Origin: Diabrotica undecimpunctata
Lineage: Eukaryota > Arthropoda > Insecta > Coleoptera > Chrysomelidae
Reading direction: 5' to 3'
Assembly: GCF_040954645.1 (NCBI RefSeq)
Contig: NC_092810.1
Location: forward strand, 73,580,660-73,644,659
DNA: 64,000 nt
Position numbers and translations under genes: made by a program. Below the pieces are notes generated by a model. The model was not told the origin of the DNA. It worked only from the letters and a program-made list of their open reading frames with translations, and searched no databases. Shown in pieces: positions 1 to 11,739 of the stretch (position 1 is its first letter; each line of letters begins with the position of its first letter).

Positions 1-885
1 AGTCGTTTGTTCTTCGTTCGATTCGCCTCTAATTGCAGCCACTTGCTCGTTTAACGTGGCTTGGACTCGTATTAAGGTCTTGCAGAATGTGTAGGTCGTA
101 TGATTGTGCTTTTCGTTTCTGCACTGTTTTGAGTTTGACTTGAAATACCCCCACTAGTGGAACGTGGTCTGTCTCCAAGTGTGCTCCAGAATAAGTCTTG
201 ACAGATGTAAAGCTGAGAATCTTTTATTTACTAAAATGTGGTTTATTTGATTTCTAATAATTCTCCCAGGTCTGTCTTGAGGGGATTTCCACGTATACAG
301 CTTGCGAGGTGATAATTGGAATAATGTGTTGGTTACAACTAGTTCTGGGTCTTTTGAGAATTTTTCTAGGAGGTCTCCTCTCTCGTTTCTGACTCCAAGT
401 CTATGTGCTCCAATGTACTGTGTCTTATCTCCAGCTCCAATCTTGGCAGTAAAATCGCTCATAATGATGAGAACTTCCTGTCGAGAATTTTTTGTATGAT
501 ACTGTTGATGTTCTGATAGAACTCAATTGCTTCTTCCTCTTTTTTTTCTGCAGTGGGAGCATAGACTTGGATGATGTTTATATTAATAGGGTTGGCTTCT
601 ACTTGTAGTAACATCACATATCTACTCTTCTGATATTGGTGTAAAGTTGGATGATACGATTATTCCGACTACATATTCATGTGATCTATCTTTTTTTCCC
701 GAGTAATATACCTTGTGATCTTCTATTTGTATTTCTTCAGAATCTGGCCATCCAGATCTTGGTATTCTTTTTGCACTTCAATTTATTATGTTTTGGTAAA
801 CTCAAAACTGTTCTCCACAAAGACCCGATTGAAGGACTTACTCCGGAATTTATTTTAGTATTGAACATTGCCATGATTGATTGAC
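1..885 (-). pseudogene. RTE-like LINE endonuclease fragment
   Basis: Reads on the minus strand as the apurinic endonuclease domain of an RTE-like non-LTR retrotransposon, the family often annotated as craniofacial development protein 2-like. Visible pieces, in order from 885 down to 1, are RWPDSEEIQIEDHKVYYSG, INIIQVYAPTAEKKEEEAIE, SDFTAKIGAGDKTQYIGAH, TWKSPQDRPGRIIRNQI with HILVNKRF, and PLVGVFQVKLKTVQKRKAQ. The longest open stretch is 154-462, and frame changes separate the other blocks. The domain would nick target DNA for target-primed reverse transcription. The reverse transcriptase that should follow lies beyond the left edge or is lost. A dead fragment; the family call is from motif memory. 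Confidence 0.8.
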
Positions 886-2340
886 TAGGGCGTATCGCTG
901 CAAAAAGGCACAGACATATTTATCCTTAAATTGCAGTAGAAAAAACAACATTATCACTGTACTATGTAGAAGGAGATAATTTTAGATATAGGTGAGTATG
1001 TAGAAAAAACATGGAAATTGAGAAATCGTTTTTAGACGCCGTCTGTATATCACACAATTGATGGAGTAGATCATATAACACCCCTTTAACACAAAAAAAG
1101 TAATTTACTCGTCTTATTGAATATAGCCAGAATTAAATTAACAATACAGCGTCAAACTATAAGCTGACGTCCAGAAAAGATGGTACCACTCAGCATCAGA
1201 TATTCCTAGAAATTATCTGAAATACACCATCAAAGATCCTTATGTGCAAAATGGTAAAGGCGGATATAAATGTCCAAGTCCAAGAAACCACTTAACATAA
1301 TACTGGGGATTGCGAGACAATTTTTGCAACTGAATAGACGAAACGGAATGACTGGTAGGAAATGTAATCTATCAGATAATAGGTGATTAGCTGGCACTTT
1401 TAAAGTAGGAAAGAACCTCAACTAAGAGGTAGTTAAAATGCTTGACCTTCTCCAAGCTAACGATCTCCCTAATCAATATGAACATGACGTTGTGCTTGAG
1501 TATGATCACTATAAGCGATACTGAGACAGTACAACGCTTACGCACCAACGAATTACAGACGAGAGACTGAATTTAACACTAGTTCATAAAATAACTGGAT
1601 AAAGAATGCTTATTGATTTGACAATTTGTCTATTTTCATATCTACGAAAGAATTTTTTTTAAACAAAAACAAGCAATTGCTAACGTGACCAGACGTCGAT
1701 ATTTGAACTCTCCATATAAGTTCGATTGATACACAATTTCAATAATTTTGAGTAATTTTTGACAATTTTCCGGTTATAACATTTTAACCGAAAATGATAT
1801 AAAAACCGAAATTACATATTTGTTCTCGTCTTGCTAAGATGCGTCAAATATTATATTCGCCTAAACTATTTTGGCAACTTTCAAATAGTACTTCCGCTTG
1901 AAACTATATAAGCGGAACTCCAGGTCTAATTTCTTACCTTTTATACCATCTTTTAATACCCAACACCTCATTTGCCGTTCTATATGTTCGTTCTAATAAC
2001 GGAGAAATTGAGTTCACGAACAGACAGACGGACGGACCGACAACCATGAATAATTCAAGGGTTTTACCCTTTTGTTTATGTTGTAAAATGGGCGAAAACA
2101 ATAAACTGGAACTGGAATTACTTACGAACTAAAAAAACAGATATATGAACATTAAATAAGGTAGACAGGTATACCATATTTGGAGCGAATGTATGAAAAA
2201 AAAAATCAATAATAATTTAAATATATTAGTCATTATAATCGCTTTAGAAAGAATGTTTTCTCACTAAGAAATAATACCAAGAATTCTCAATTTTGTTTTT
2301 AAAATATTTTAAGTACATTGTAACTAAAGGTTGTCTAATT
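886..2340. other. AT-rich stretch with no recognised feature
   Basis: No ORF with recognisable motifs and no clear repeat were seen. A 63-codon minus-strand ORF at 1230-1421 has no recognisable content. Confidence 0.5.
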
Positions 2341-2354
2341 GTTCAGTTGTCAGA

Positions 2355-3755
2355 GAGTTGACCCCTAAAAATCACACGAACAAGCTAAATTTTGCAGAGA
2401 ATATTAATTTTGAAACCCCAAAAAGGATGCAAAAAATTTTACCAATTTTACCCCCGGGCTTTCCCCTAAAACCCCCCGCAGGTTGGTAAAATCACAAAAA
2501 ATCGATTTACCAAGAACTTTGCATGACATTTACGCGGGCGAAATCAATGTTCAATAAAATTTGTATCAGCTCGACCGTAAAAATTCGATATCCTTTGATC
2601 CAAATGTCCTATCGACAAAAATTACGATGCGTTTTAAAAGCAAAGAGTGCAGATTTCGTATGCAGTTTTTGTAATTTGCCGAGATAAACCCAGTTTTTAT
2701 AAAGGTGAATAAATTAATGTGGCGTGATTTTTGCCATTTTTACGATTGTCTTGAGATCAATAAAATTGATCACTTACATTTACCAGTTGTAGTAAAATTT
2801 CCATTTTTAGAGAATAATCCTTAAAACCTATGACATGAAATTTTAATTTTGAGTTGTGGTAATGTGGAGAAAATGCAGAATTTATTGTTTTACATTAAAA
2901 ACTACCAAACGTCACGGGAAATGCATTTAAGAAGACGGTTTTGGGTGTAGTTTATTGCAGAAGTTTTGTTCTTTTGAATAACGTACTAGTGTAATTAAAA
3001 AGAAGTTTTAAATGTTTTAGATCGTTTGTTGTGTGAAAGTTTAAATCCAGCGTTTTTTAAGCATATTTCAAATGACTCACATTTGTTGCCAAAACTCAAT
3101 ACTAAAAATCATGCTATAGGTTTTAAACGTTCAGCTATAGTAATCGAAACTTCATAGTGACCAGTCAATGAAAGGGATATATTGTATTGATCTCGTGAGA
3201 AACATAAAAAATGTCAAAAATCGCATCACGTTTATTTATTTAACGCCTGTATAAAATCTGAGTTTATTTACGGCAAAATACGAAAACTGCATAGGAAAGC
3301 TGAACTCTTTATCTATAAAACGCATCTTGATTTTTGTCAATAGGTCACTTGACTCAAAAGATATCGAAGTTTTACCGTCGAGCTGATACACATTTTATTG
3401 AACATTGATTTCGAGCGCATAACTGATATGCAAAATCGACGGTCGCTTCAAGCGTTGTTTTTAAAAGAACGGTTTATTCAACACAAAAAATGCTTATAAA
3501 CATTTTTGTTGATAATTATCTTAGCTACATTTTTTATTTGAAACATTTTTCTACACTGTGTATAGATTTTTGATAAATTGAGTTTTTTGCGTTTTTACCC
3601 CACTGCGAGAGGGATTTTAGGAGGAAGCCCGGAGGTAAAACTGGTAAACTTTTTTTACATCTTTTTTGTGGTCCCAAAATTAATATGCTCCGCAAAATTC
3701 AGCTTGTTCGTATAATTTTTGGAGGTTCAGTGGCATTTTCGTCTCTGACGACTGG
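2355..3755. repeat. Foldback: inverted pair of a dispersed repeat
   Basis: The left arm (about 2355-2870) is repeated as its reverse complement in the right arm (about 3080-3755). Shared blocks include CACGAACAAGCT or its right-arm variant ACGAACAAGCTG at the outer end, ATCAATGTTCAATAAAAT, TATCAGCTCGAC, GATGCGTTTTA and ATGCAGTTTT. The right arm carries about 130 bp more near 3430-3560. The arms are clearly diverged, so the pair is old. No transposase is visible. It could be one foldback element or two copies of a non-autonomous repeat inserted head to head; I do not recognise the family. Confidence 0.7.
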
Positions 3756-5130
3756 AGTATAAATAAATGTTAAATAATCATAATTACTAGTGCTATTTTT
3801 AACATGTTACATGTTACATGTTTTTTTTATAATTTCTAGTAAACTATGTTTTGCTTAAAATGGTGTATAATTTTAATATGTTTTATTGATACAAGCGTAA
3901 GAACGTAATAGTAACGTTTTTTAATATTTCATCCCGCTGATCTATTGGATAATATTGGATCTTTAAATTAATTAGCCAGTTGCCCAATATATATGTGAAA
4001 TATAGACCTCTTACTGTTAATTATCGTTAACTATGTATGTTTTTAAAGTTGTGAATTATAGTATTTCACCATGGAAATTAAAAAAAAAATATATTAAAAA
4101 TTACTTAAAGACTGATTTATGTAATTATACGTATAATTAAAAAAACTTTTGTAGAATATGTTGCTGATTTTTGTATTAATTGTTAGTATATTTATGTTAA
4201 AATGTAGATCTTCTAGATACAAGTCCGATTCAACAACATAAGTAATTATCAGTTCCAGGTCAAAAACCTTAAAATACTAATTTTAATTATTATTATTAGT
4301 TAAACCCTCACCACAAAATATTTTCTGGATCGTAAACGTAAAATGTAAAACTAAAAATTGCGGACGAACGTGTAACTATTCTTTTGTTTTTTTAATTTTT
4401 TAATAAAAAATTTAAGCATGGAAGTCAAAGGCTGCTACAGTTTAAAAAAATACCTGTCTATCCGAGTAATTAAAATGTCTTCAGCCTCTAAAAACTTTGG
4501 ATTCTGTGGCCTAAACCAGTCTGATTATAGATATCCCCTAGGCTTGAAGTTTGGGTGACTCAATAACTTTCTATTTTCAAAAATGGCTCCATTATCCCAA
4601 TTTTTCAGTTCCAGATCATAACGTACATTGTGGATCTTTAGTCATAATGTCTTCAAAAACTTCTTTTATACAATCAGCTGATAGTTCTTGCAAACAATTG
4701 ACTCCTATAGTGAAAGCCTCTTTTTCCATTAAGATAAATAAGAAGATGCCAACCAATTAGAACCTCTGACGCAGCAGTGGGAGTGGCAATAAACAGATAA
4801 GTCAAATGCTTTTGGCCTGTTCAACTGAGTTTGCACTGATTTACATTGCACTGATTAATTATTGACCATGGATTACCACAGTCGAAAGATTGTGGCGAAG
4901 AAAAATCAAAAGTTTACTTGTGCTATTGACCTCTTAGGGGTTGTGAGATTTTCAGCCTTTCGTTCACTCCTTAATTGATTAGTTGAAGCGTTTCTTAACA
5001 TTTATTTTTGTCTTTTATTAAAAAAAAACTAATGGTATTGATTTTTTTTAAATTAAATCTTTTCAAATCTTCATAAAAAATTTCCTTTCTGCTATTTGCC
5101 TTTGGCTATTTCTGCCTTTTTTTTCAATTT
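3756..5130. other. Stretch without recognised gene
   Basis: AT-rich. The segment 4420-4990 is less AT-rich and looks coding-like in short pieces (open 4551-4760 on the plus strand), but I recognise no motif and frames break often. It may be decayed retroelement sequence. Confidence 0.35.
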
Positions 5131-5134
5131 GCTA

Positions 5135-5440
5135 TTTTTATTGGGAATAAGCCATAATTTTACTTTAAAATAAGTTTATTTGAGGTTTCGATTTCCATTT
5201 TGAAAATCGTGCTGAAAATACAAAACATTAATAAATGAAACTAATTTTGTTTTGGTTATTTGGTAAAAAATCCTTCTAATAATTAAATTTTATCTGGCAC
5301 ATTTATATTGTCAATTTAGTCATATATTATACATTTTAAAGTAGATGACTTTAAAATGATATTGTTAATATTTTTGAGTTGCATTCCTCGGACCACTTTA
5401 TTGGAAGATAGTTCATTCATTTGCATGAAATTACTTTTAG
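5135..5440. repeat. Solo terminal repeat of a Penelope-like element
   Basis: Homologous to the terminal repeats of the Penelope-like element at 28586-31523. Shared blocks are GGGAATAAGCCATAATT, the stem-forming GTTTCGATTTCC...GAAAATCGTGCTGAAAATAC, ATTATACATTTTAAAGTAGA and GAGTTGCATTCCTCGGAC. No coding region is attached, so this is a solo or strongly truncated copy, in the same orientation as the left terminal repeat at 28586. Confidence 0.65.
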
Positions 5441-7118
5441 CTTCCTGTCAGAAAAATCATAGCATGTGATTTGTCTTTAAAATACAGCCACTTGCATTGA
5501 TCGCAGTAAAATTGTCCTGTTAGTTATCTCATAACAAATCATGAGGAAAAAACAATGAATACAGCCATTTTTTCTTCGTAGCGACTGTCTTCTGACATTT
5601 CTGTGATATTTAGTAGATACGACCAAATGACCATTTTAGTTATACATTAATGTAAGTAACAATTTATAATATTTAAACACCTAAAAACTTTGAAATAGAT
5701 GAAATGAAAAAAATTGCTAAACTTTATTATTTAAAATATTAAACGTAAATAAAATAAAATTAGGTTTTAATAAAATAAAATTTAAAAATACGATGTTATA
5801 GTACGCGGTAATCTAGTCTAGCGCGAACCTTGATACTATGTTTTTTATATTTCTAAAATTTAAATAATGTTTTTAAAATAAAAAATAATTTTATTATTTA
5901 TTTAATATTTATATTTTAAACAAATTGTATTATATTGTTTACTTTTGACAGACCTGTCTAATTCAAACGAAATATTAAGGTAATAATAAAATATAAATTA
6001 ATATCATTTGATAGTAAATTTCATTATTATATAAACTAAATAATATGCTTAAAAATAATAATTGTATTTATATGAAATTATTTTATAACGAGAAATGTGT
6101 TAAGAATTTAAACATATGATTTAATATTTTTATTATTCGGATGACATTTATCACTTTTAAATTTTGACAATCGTTGCGAATCGAATCTTTTATTGTCAGA
6201 TATTCTTTTAATTTTTTATGTCATATTAGTTTATTATCGTATTCACTATCTAGACATTTTTAAAAATTTAGATAATTTATCATAGTAGAGTCACAGAATA
6301 ATAAACAATCAGAATGACCACTCTGCTTGAAAAAATAAGAACGCGCATCTCGTTCGCGAAGACGGAATCAGCCATGTTTTAGTCGGAACCAGTGCTGTTC
6401 AGTGACATTTTTTCTTATGTGCATAGAAAAATTAACCAGGTTTAATTTATTTACTGCAACTAAAGACATAATATGCACTATTTTATTCGTACTTTTAGTT
6501 GACGAATAGATTAAATTATTTCAAATGTACTAAATTATTAATCTCTAAAAATCTAAATTACAGTTCTGTCGTAGCTTGTCACAAATTTCTCAATTCGAGT
6601 CTGTTTCAGTTTAAAATATGGCGATCGCGTGCTGACAAACGTCAAAGGCAGCATCTGAGAATGGGCATTCTGATTTTTATTTATTCTGTGGTAGAGTGAG
6701 CAATACCGTCGTTAGGGTAATGATGTCATATATGATCATAAATGAAGATTTGCCGCTGTCAAACACAAAAAGTAAAAATGTCAAATCTATTTATCACCGG
6801 ATCTTCCCAGAATTGCCAGTTATATGTGAATTCTACTAAATGTTATATTATGTGTTATGTTGACAACTTCTATAATAAATTTTATTAAAAAGTTATCAAA
6901 TTTCTTTTTCTTTTTATGCTGTGAGGGCCATAAAGTTTACTTTATGCTCTCACGAGTATAAAGTTTACTATTATGTAGTTGGTAACTAAAGAATTTGATG
7001 CACCATTAGCATTAACAGATGTGTATACTCTCGGGTGACACACAAACAAGAGGGCCTCTGGCCCGATAAGATAATCGCCCTCGGACATTTTACGCAATTT
7101 TTAATTTAAACCTGCTTG
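5441..7118. other. AT-rich stretch without recognised gene
   Basis: No supported gene. A short block near 5795-5860 resembles 7300-7380 (both contain a TAG-rich GTAGACTAG/TAGTCTAG motif followed by a poly-T/A run), suggesting an unidentified dispersed repeat. A locally GC-richer block with GAGGGCCTCTGGCCC lies near 7050. Confidence 0.4.
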
Positions 7119-7119
7119 A

Positions 7120-7380
7120 AATAAGTATACTAGGACTAGAAACGAATTGATCAAGAGTAGTGAATCATTGTGCAGAACCGCTATTTTGTGACGGTACCCA
7201 TGACGATGCCATCTTGTGTCGCGAGTTCCGTGACTATACTACTATAAAGGAAATAGTAATACAACGCCACCATAGAAGCTTCGCATCAATTAGATTTAAA
7301 ATATAAAAAAGGTGGTACAGTAGGCGGTACTGTAGACTAGCTCGAAGCTTCATACGGTTTTATGTATTTTTCAAATTTAA
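7120..7380. repeat. Dispersed repeat, inverted relative to 9880-10010
   Basis: The block GACTAGAAACGAATTGAT followed by a GTGACG/CGTGAC-rich stretch is present here and, as its reverse complement, at about 9880-10010. The two copies bracket the RTE-like LINE fragment at 8090-9590, so the LINE may have landed inside a pre-existing non-autonomous element. Family unknown. Confidence 0.5.
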
Positions 7381-7656
7381 ATAAGAAGTTTTGCAGATTT
7401 AGGAGTTCATTGACCATTTGCAAACAATGCCCCTTTAAGGTAGTTCCGGTCAGTATGTTGTGATACTTGATCGAAGTGACAGCCTTCTTTAGGTGAGGGT
7501 ACTCCTCAGTCCGCTGGCGATAATTTTTTTTTGTAATTTTAAAGAAACTTTTATGTTTTTGTTTAATATTTGGGTAAGTTTAAGATATATCATTAAAACA
7601 TTATTGTTGTTTGGCTAGGAAGCCATTGCTATTTATAATTTGTATCTTTTACTAAA

Positions 7657-7818
7657 ATGATGGTTAGGCGTCAAGAATCAAGGGACCATTTGGGAATTGG
7701 AGATGAAACAGAGCCTATAAAAATAATACGAGAATATTATAAATGTGCCTTTTATCCTAAGAGGAAGAACCGAAAAGCTCAAAGTATTGAAAGCCAAATT
7801 ATGGAAACCGATTTGTAA
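7657..7818 (+). CDS. Small ORF, 53 codons, unknown
   Basis: ATG ATG start, in frame to TAA at 7816-7818. The product starts MMVRRQESRDHLG and is charged, with a basic block (PKRKNRKAQS) in the second half and a single Cys-containing YYKCAFYPK segment. No signal peptide, membrane segment or domain is recognised. It differs from its surroundings in being stop-free and charge-rich, but it is short enough to be chance or a fragment of a mobile element. I found no splice or promoter signal that decides. Confidence 0.2.
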   Translation: MMVRRQESRDHLGIGDETEPIKIIREYYKCAFYPKRKNRKAQSIESQIMETDL

Positions 7819-8089
7819 GAAACTAACAAACATTTTTTGTGTAATTCCTGTTAGGAAATAGAGAAGGAATAATATGTGTAGATGCGTGTAGATACATTAT
7901 CTTAATATACGTAGATTACCTTAAAAATTTTTCATTTGTGTATTCATTATCTTATTTTTTAATTATTTAATTATATTTCGTTTATCTATTCGTTATTTCT
8001 TAACTTTTGATTTACAATATTTTATCACTTTTTTTGTTAAATTAATAAAAATATTTCGGTTTATAAGACTGACTATTATATATAAGTAT

Positions 8090-9590
8090 AAACTATTGTA
8101 CATATGAAGATGTATGTAGATCTCTAAAAAATAACAAAGAACCGGGTACAGGTAACATCCCTACAAAGTTAATTAAACACGGTACAACCAAACTATATAC
8201 AAGTTTAGCCAAACTGTTCCAAAACTGCATTAATGGAATGACAACCCCAGAGGAGTGGAAGACATCATTCATATCCACTATACACAAAAAAAGGCAGAAG
8301 GGATGAATGTGACAATTACAGAGGCATTGCCGTGACAAACTCGGTCAGTAAAATATACGGAAAACTAATTAAAAACAAAATAGAAAGCGAATATAAAGAC
8401 TTAGAGGCTGAGGAATAGGTAGGATTTAGGGCAGGTAGATCTACTGTTGACCATTTGTTTTGCATTACACAGATTATTAAAAAGAAAATAGCCATTAATC
8501 AAGAAGTACATTTATTGTATGTAGACCTACGAAAGGCTTATGATAGCGTACCACACTATAAATTATGGGAAGCGTTAGAGAAAACAAACATAAGCATGAA
8601 TTTAATAAATGCGACGAAGGAACTGTAAGCTAATGCTAACTCAAAGGTAAAGGTTGGAAATAATCTATCAAGTGGATTCCAAATAAATAAAGGCCTTAAG
8701 CAGGGCTGCTGTCTCTCCCCGACATTATTTAAAATTTATCTAGAACAGGGTCTAAAACTGAGGAAAGTGCAAATGTAGAAATATGGGAATGCCGATTAAC
8801 AACAATAGCATATACACTTTGTCATTTGCAGATGATCAACTAGTGATAGCACCAGATTATGAAGATATTAAGTATATGACTCGAAAATTAATCGAGGAGT
8901 ATAAAAAATGGTGACTTGAAATCAATATCCAAAAAACCGAGTATATGTGTATCAGGAAACAACAGGACCTCATATTGGAAGATGGACAAGTTATCAAACA
9001 TTGCAACACATATAAATATTTAGGTATGATCATCACAAAAAGAGGCACCGTAGACGACACAATTGAGGAGAAAAACAATCAAGCAAAAACAGCAATTTTC
9101 CTCCTCAATAGTATCCTTTGGGGTCAATCAATCTCTAGTAATAACAAGCACAAGATATATAATACCATCATTAAAAGTATAATTACCTATAGTAGTGAAG
9201 TATGGCAAATAAAGAAAAGATACAAGAGAAAACTTGACAAAGAGGCAACGGAAACGGATTTCTGGAGACGTTCAGCTGGAAAATCTAGACTAGAAAGAGT
9301 AACGGACAACAGAATAAGAGAAATTTTGAAAGTAAAACATATAATAGAAGACGATATTGGTACCCGTAGTGTAGGTAGTGACAACACTCAGATGGTACGG
9401 TCATGTACAGAGAATGTCTGAAGAACGTCTCCCAAAACAAGGACCCCTCACGGTAGAAAAATAAATGGAAGACACCGCCTTAGTTGGAGAGAAGGCATCA
9501 ATAGAGAAATGAAAGACAGAGACATAGAAGAAGATTTATGGATGAATCGAGACATAATCACATTTTATAAGTCAGTTGCATAATAATTCT
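8090..9590 (+). pseudogene. RTE-like LINE reverse transcriptase, broken
   Basis: Plus-strand reverse transcriptase of a non-LTR retrotransposon. Motifs in order: NNKEPGTGNIPTKLIKHG (about 8120), NYRGIAVTNSVSKIYGKL, VGFRAGRSTVDHLFCITQII, LLYVDLRKAYDSVP (catalytic Asp region, about 8520), GLKQGCCLSPTLFKIYL, SFADDQLVIAP (the FADD catalytic box, about 8822), KTEYMCIRKQQ, YKYLGMIITKRGT and FWRRSAGKSRLERVTDNRIR. The segment 8945-9421 is the longest open stretch; in-frame stops (in EEQ, W-LEI and the end region) and a frameshift near 9421 show it is dead. The 5' part, including the endonuclease, is missing, as in usual LINE 5' truncation. The C-terminal block ends near 9585. Confidence 0.88.
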
Positions 9591-9880
9591 TAGTTGTGGT
9601 ATTTGTGCGGTAAAGCACTTAATACCTGTAGATAAGCATAATTAATAGTTTGTTCTTATTAAAACAACCCAAAGATGATAATGTAACATCACAAAATGTT
9701 TTGTTATGGCTGCTAAATATTATATTGGAGAGAAGCTTCCAGAAGCTTCTATTTTCTTCTTTAGGTGCCGTATCCATGTTCAGAAATTGGCCGCCATCAT
9801 GTTTACAATAATTTCCTTTCTCTATCGTTTCTATAAGTTTCTATACTGGCGTTGAATTACTTTTTGTCTATTGTAAAATG
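9555..9880 (+). repeat. LINE 3' UTR composite, also present at 12592-12870
   Basis: The last codons and 3' UTR of the LINE (CATTTTATAAGT..., TTTGTGCGGTAAAGCAC, AACATCACAAAATG) run into a reverse-oriented block TCTTCTTTAGGTGCCGT, which on the minus strand is a LINE/SINE-like 3' end with a GAAGAA tail. The same two-part arrangement recurs as a direct repeat at 12592-12870, so the composite itself was copied or is the normal 3' end of this family. Confidence 0.6.
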
Positions 9881-10010
9881 CTGAGGCGAGCGTCACGGAA
9901 GAAGTGCTACGGGACAACGTCACGAGTAGCTTCACGAAATAATGGTCTTCACATGGATTTACTGCTCTCTATCAATTCGTTTCTAGTCATCATATATTTT
10001 TTAAAGTTTT
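9880..10010. repeat. Inverted partner of repeat 7120-7380
   Basis: Contains CAATTCGTTTCTAGTC and a GTCACG-rich stretch, the reverse complement of 7120-7260. See that entry. Confidence 0.5.
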
Positions 10011-10181
10011 AGTTGTTATTAAATTCCTTTCAATCTATAATCAAATTTTATTTTTAAATATCTTATTAATTTTATATATTAATTAAATTTAATATCAAAT
10101 TAATGATCAAACATAAAATTGATATTTTATTAATAACTTAATATTTAGTCTCACTTTGACGGGCGTGTATTTTGTTGATAA

Positions 10182-10195
10182 ATGTTAAAAATAAT
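10182..10195. repeat. Left target-site duplication of hammerhead insertion
   Basis: ATGTTAAAAATAAT, repeated exactly at 11177-11190. The two copies flank the inverted hammerhead repeat, so the whole 981-bp block entered in one event. Confidence 0.85.
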
Positions 10196-10439
10196 CGGTA
10201 AGATAGTTTCGAAACAAATTCAGATTTCTGCTTTAATCTGGAGCCTTCTAAAAATTGCAAGGCATGGCCAAACGATGATAAAGATGTTAATAGAGACATG
10301 GGGAATCTAAAATTTGCATTCCACGACATGTCTATTCATCTAAGCAGAAATCCTAACGAATTTGTTTCTCGTACTCATACAGAGTAGATCCGAAGAAAAT
10401 GAAAAAGACAGAAAAGATTTTATTTCACGTTCAAAGCGT

Positions 10440-10499
10440 CTATGTACCTATTGATACGTATTTCGCTTTAATAAAGCTCATCAGAATAGTTATTCATAG
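10440..10499 (-). ncRNA. Type I hammerhead ribozyme
   Basis: Reverse complement of the ribozyme at 11072-11131, with identical core. On the minus strand it has CTGATGA, a 5-bp stem II, GAAA, a very short stem III (ATACGTAT) and cleavage after the TATC that precedes AATAG (between 10453 and 10452). Confidence 0.88.
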
Positions 10500-10701
10500 C
10501 CGTTCTTAACGTGAAAAATAAAATTCTCTGTCTTATTAGAAGTAACAATAACATGACTTCGTTATGGACGCAATAGCGACATCTGATAGAAAAATCGGTA
10601 AGATAGTTTCGAAACAAATTCAGATTTCTGCTTTAATCTGGAGCCTTCTAAAAATTGCAAGGCATGGCCAAACGATGATAAAGATGTTAATAGATAAAAT
10701 A

Positions 10702-10731
10702 AAAGCGAAATACGTATCAATAGGTACATAG
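10702..10731 (+). ncRNA. 3' half of a hammerhead ribozyme
   Basis: Contains AAAGCGAAATACGTATC and AATAGGTACATAG, the stem II 3' strand, GAAA, stem III and stem I 3' strand of the same ribozyme, but lacks CTGATGA because the inversion junction cuts it. It cannot fold as a ribozyme on its own. It fixes the start of the 400-nt unit. Confidence 0.8.
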
Positions 10732-11071
10732 ACGCTTTGAACGTGAAATAAAATCTTTTCTGTCTTTTTCATTTTCTTCGGATCTACTCTGTATGAGTAC
10801 GAGAAACAAATTCGTTAGGATTTCTGCTTAGATGAATAGACATGTCGTGGAATGCAAATTTTAGATTCCCCATGTCTCTATTAACATCTTTATCATCGTT
10901 TGGCCATGCCTTGCAATTTTTAGAAGGCTCCAGATTAAAGCAGAAATCTGAATTTGTTTCGAAACTATCTTACCGATTTTTCTATCAGATGTCGCTATTG
11001 CGTCCATAACGAAGTCATGTTATTGTTACTTCTAATAAGACAGAGAATTTTATTTTTCACGTTAAGAACGG

Positions 11072-11131
11072 CTATGAATAACTATTCTGATGAGCTTTAT
11101 TAAAGCGAAATACGTATCAATAGGTACATAG
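11072..11131 (+). ncRNA. Type I hammerhead ribozyme
   Basis: Every conserved part is visible. Stem I pairs CTATG (11072-11076) with CATAG (11127-11131) and CTATT (11082-11086) with AATAG (11119-11123), with an internal loop between. The core CTGATGA is at 11087-11093. Stem II is GCTTT/AAAGC with a 3-nt loop (11094-11106). GAAA is at 11107-11110. Stem III is the minimal self-complementary ATACGTAT, and the cleavage site is after C11118. Very short stem III is known from hammerheads of Penelope-like elements and animal retrozymes, where activity is thought to need a dimer. Self-cleavage is inferred from the fold, not shown. Confidence 0.9.
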
Positions 11132-11176
11132 ACGCTTTGAACGTGAAATAAAATCTTTTCTGTCTTTTTCATTTTC

Positions 11177-11190
11177 ATGTTAAAAATAAT
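11177..11190. repeat. Right target-site duplication of hammerhead insertion
   Basis: Exact copy of 10182-10195 (ATGTTAAAAATAAT). Confidence 0.85.
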
Positions 11191-11739
11191 ATTTAAGAAA
11201 TATAGAAAACATAGTATTGTACCTACCACCTGTTTTTGAAGCCATTTTTGATGGCAGTAGACAACCCCAATGCATTACGGAAAATTTTCACATAGTAGGC
11301 TAGTGTCACGAGTGCTTTTGATAATAAAAAATAAGTCTTGTTTCGATAATCAGTGATTTTAGTAATATCTAGTTTATTTGGGTTTATTAAAGAAAAGCAG
11401 AAAGTGCCGAGGCATTTTTTCTGATTTTTTTAATGTGGATATGAGAAGAAATATTTAAAAAGATACCCAAACAGGCTTCAATCTAATCACCAAACATTTA
11501 AACATCTCTTTCAGAATTTAGGCGAAAGTGGTTCATTTCGTCCTAAACGTGACAACCTAGGCCGACCGAAAATCATTACGTCTAATCAGGAAGATGGAGT
11601 AATGGTTTGCGTTGACGATGATTCTCAAGTACACGACTTTTGTCTTCAGCCTTAGGAATCAGCAAAACTTGTTGATGCCAAAATTCAGAAGTATTGATGT
11701 TTTTGTCTAATTTTCCTTTGTTGCCTGGAGTAATTGCGT

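Larger units (their letters stand above)
10196..11176. mobile_element. Hammerhead-ribozyme retrozyme, inverted dimer
   Basis: A non-coding insertion made of two opposed arrays of one ~400-bp unit. The plus-strand array runs from about 10702 to 11176 and holds one complete unit between two ribozyme cleavage sites (after 10718 and after 11118, exactly 400 nt apart) plus 58 nt of the next. The minus-strand array runs from about 10695 down to 10196, about 1.25 units, with one complete ribozyme. Near-identical sequence in both arms shows recent origin. The 14-bp duplications at the ends mark a single insertion, and the head-to-head junction near 10695-10702 resembles the twin-primed inversions of reverse-transcribed elements. 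Tandem units bounded by hammerheads are the hallmark of retrozymes and of some Penelope-associated repeats. It encodes no protein, so it must use another element's reverse transcriptase. Confidence 0.88.

Noticed and set aside
10138..10329. 63-codon minus-strand ORF
   Set aside because: Lies in the non-coding hammerhead unit; nearly identical sequence in the other array carries no conserved frame feature.
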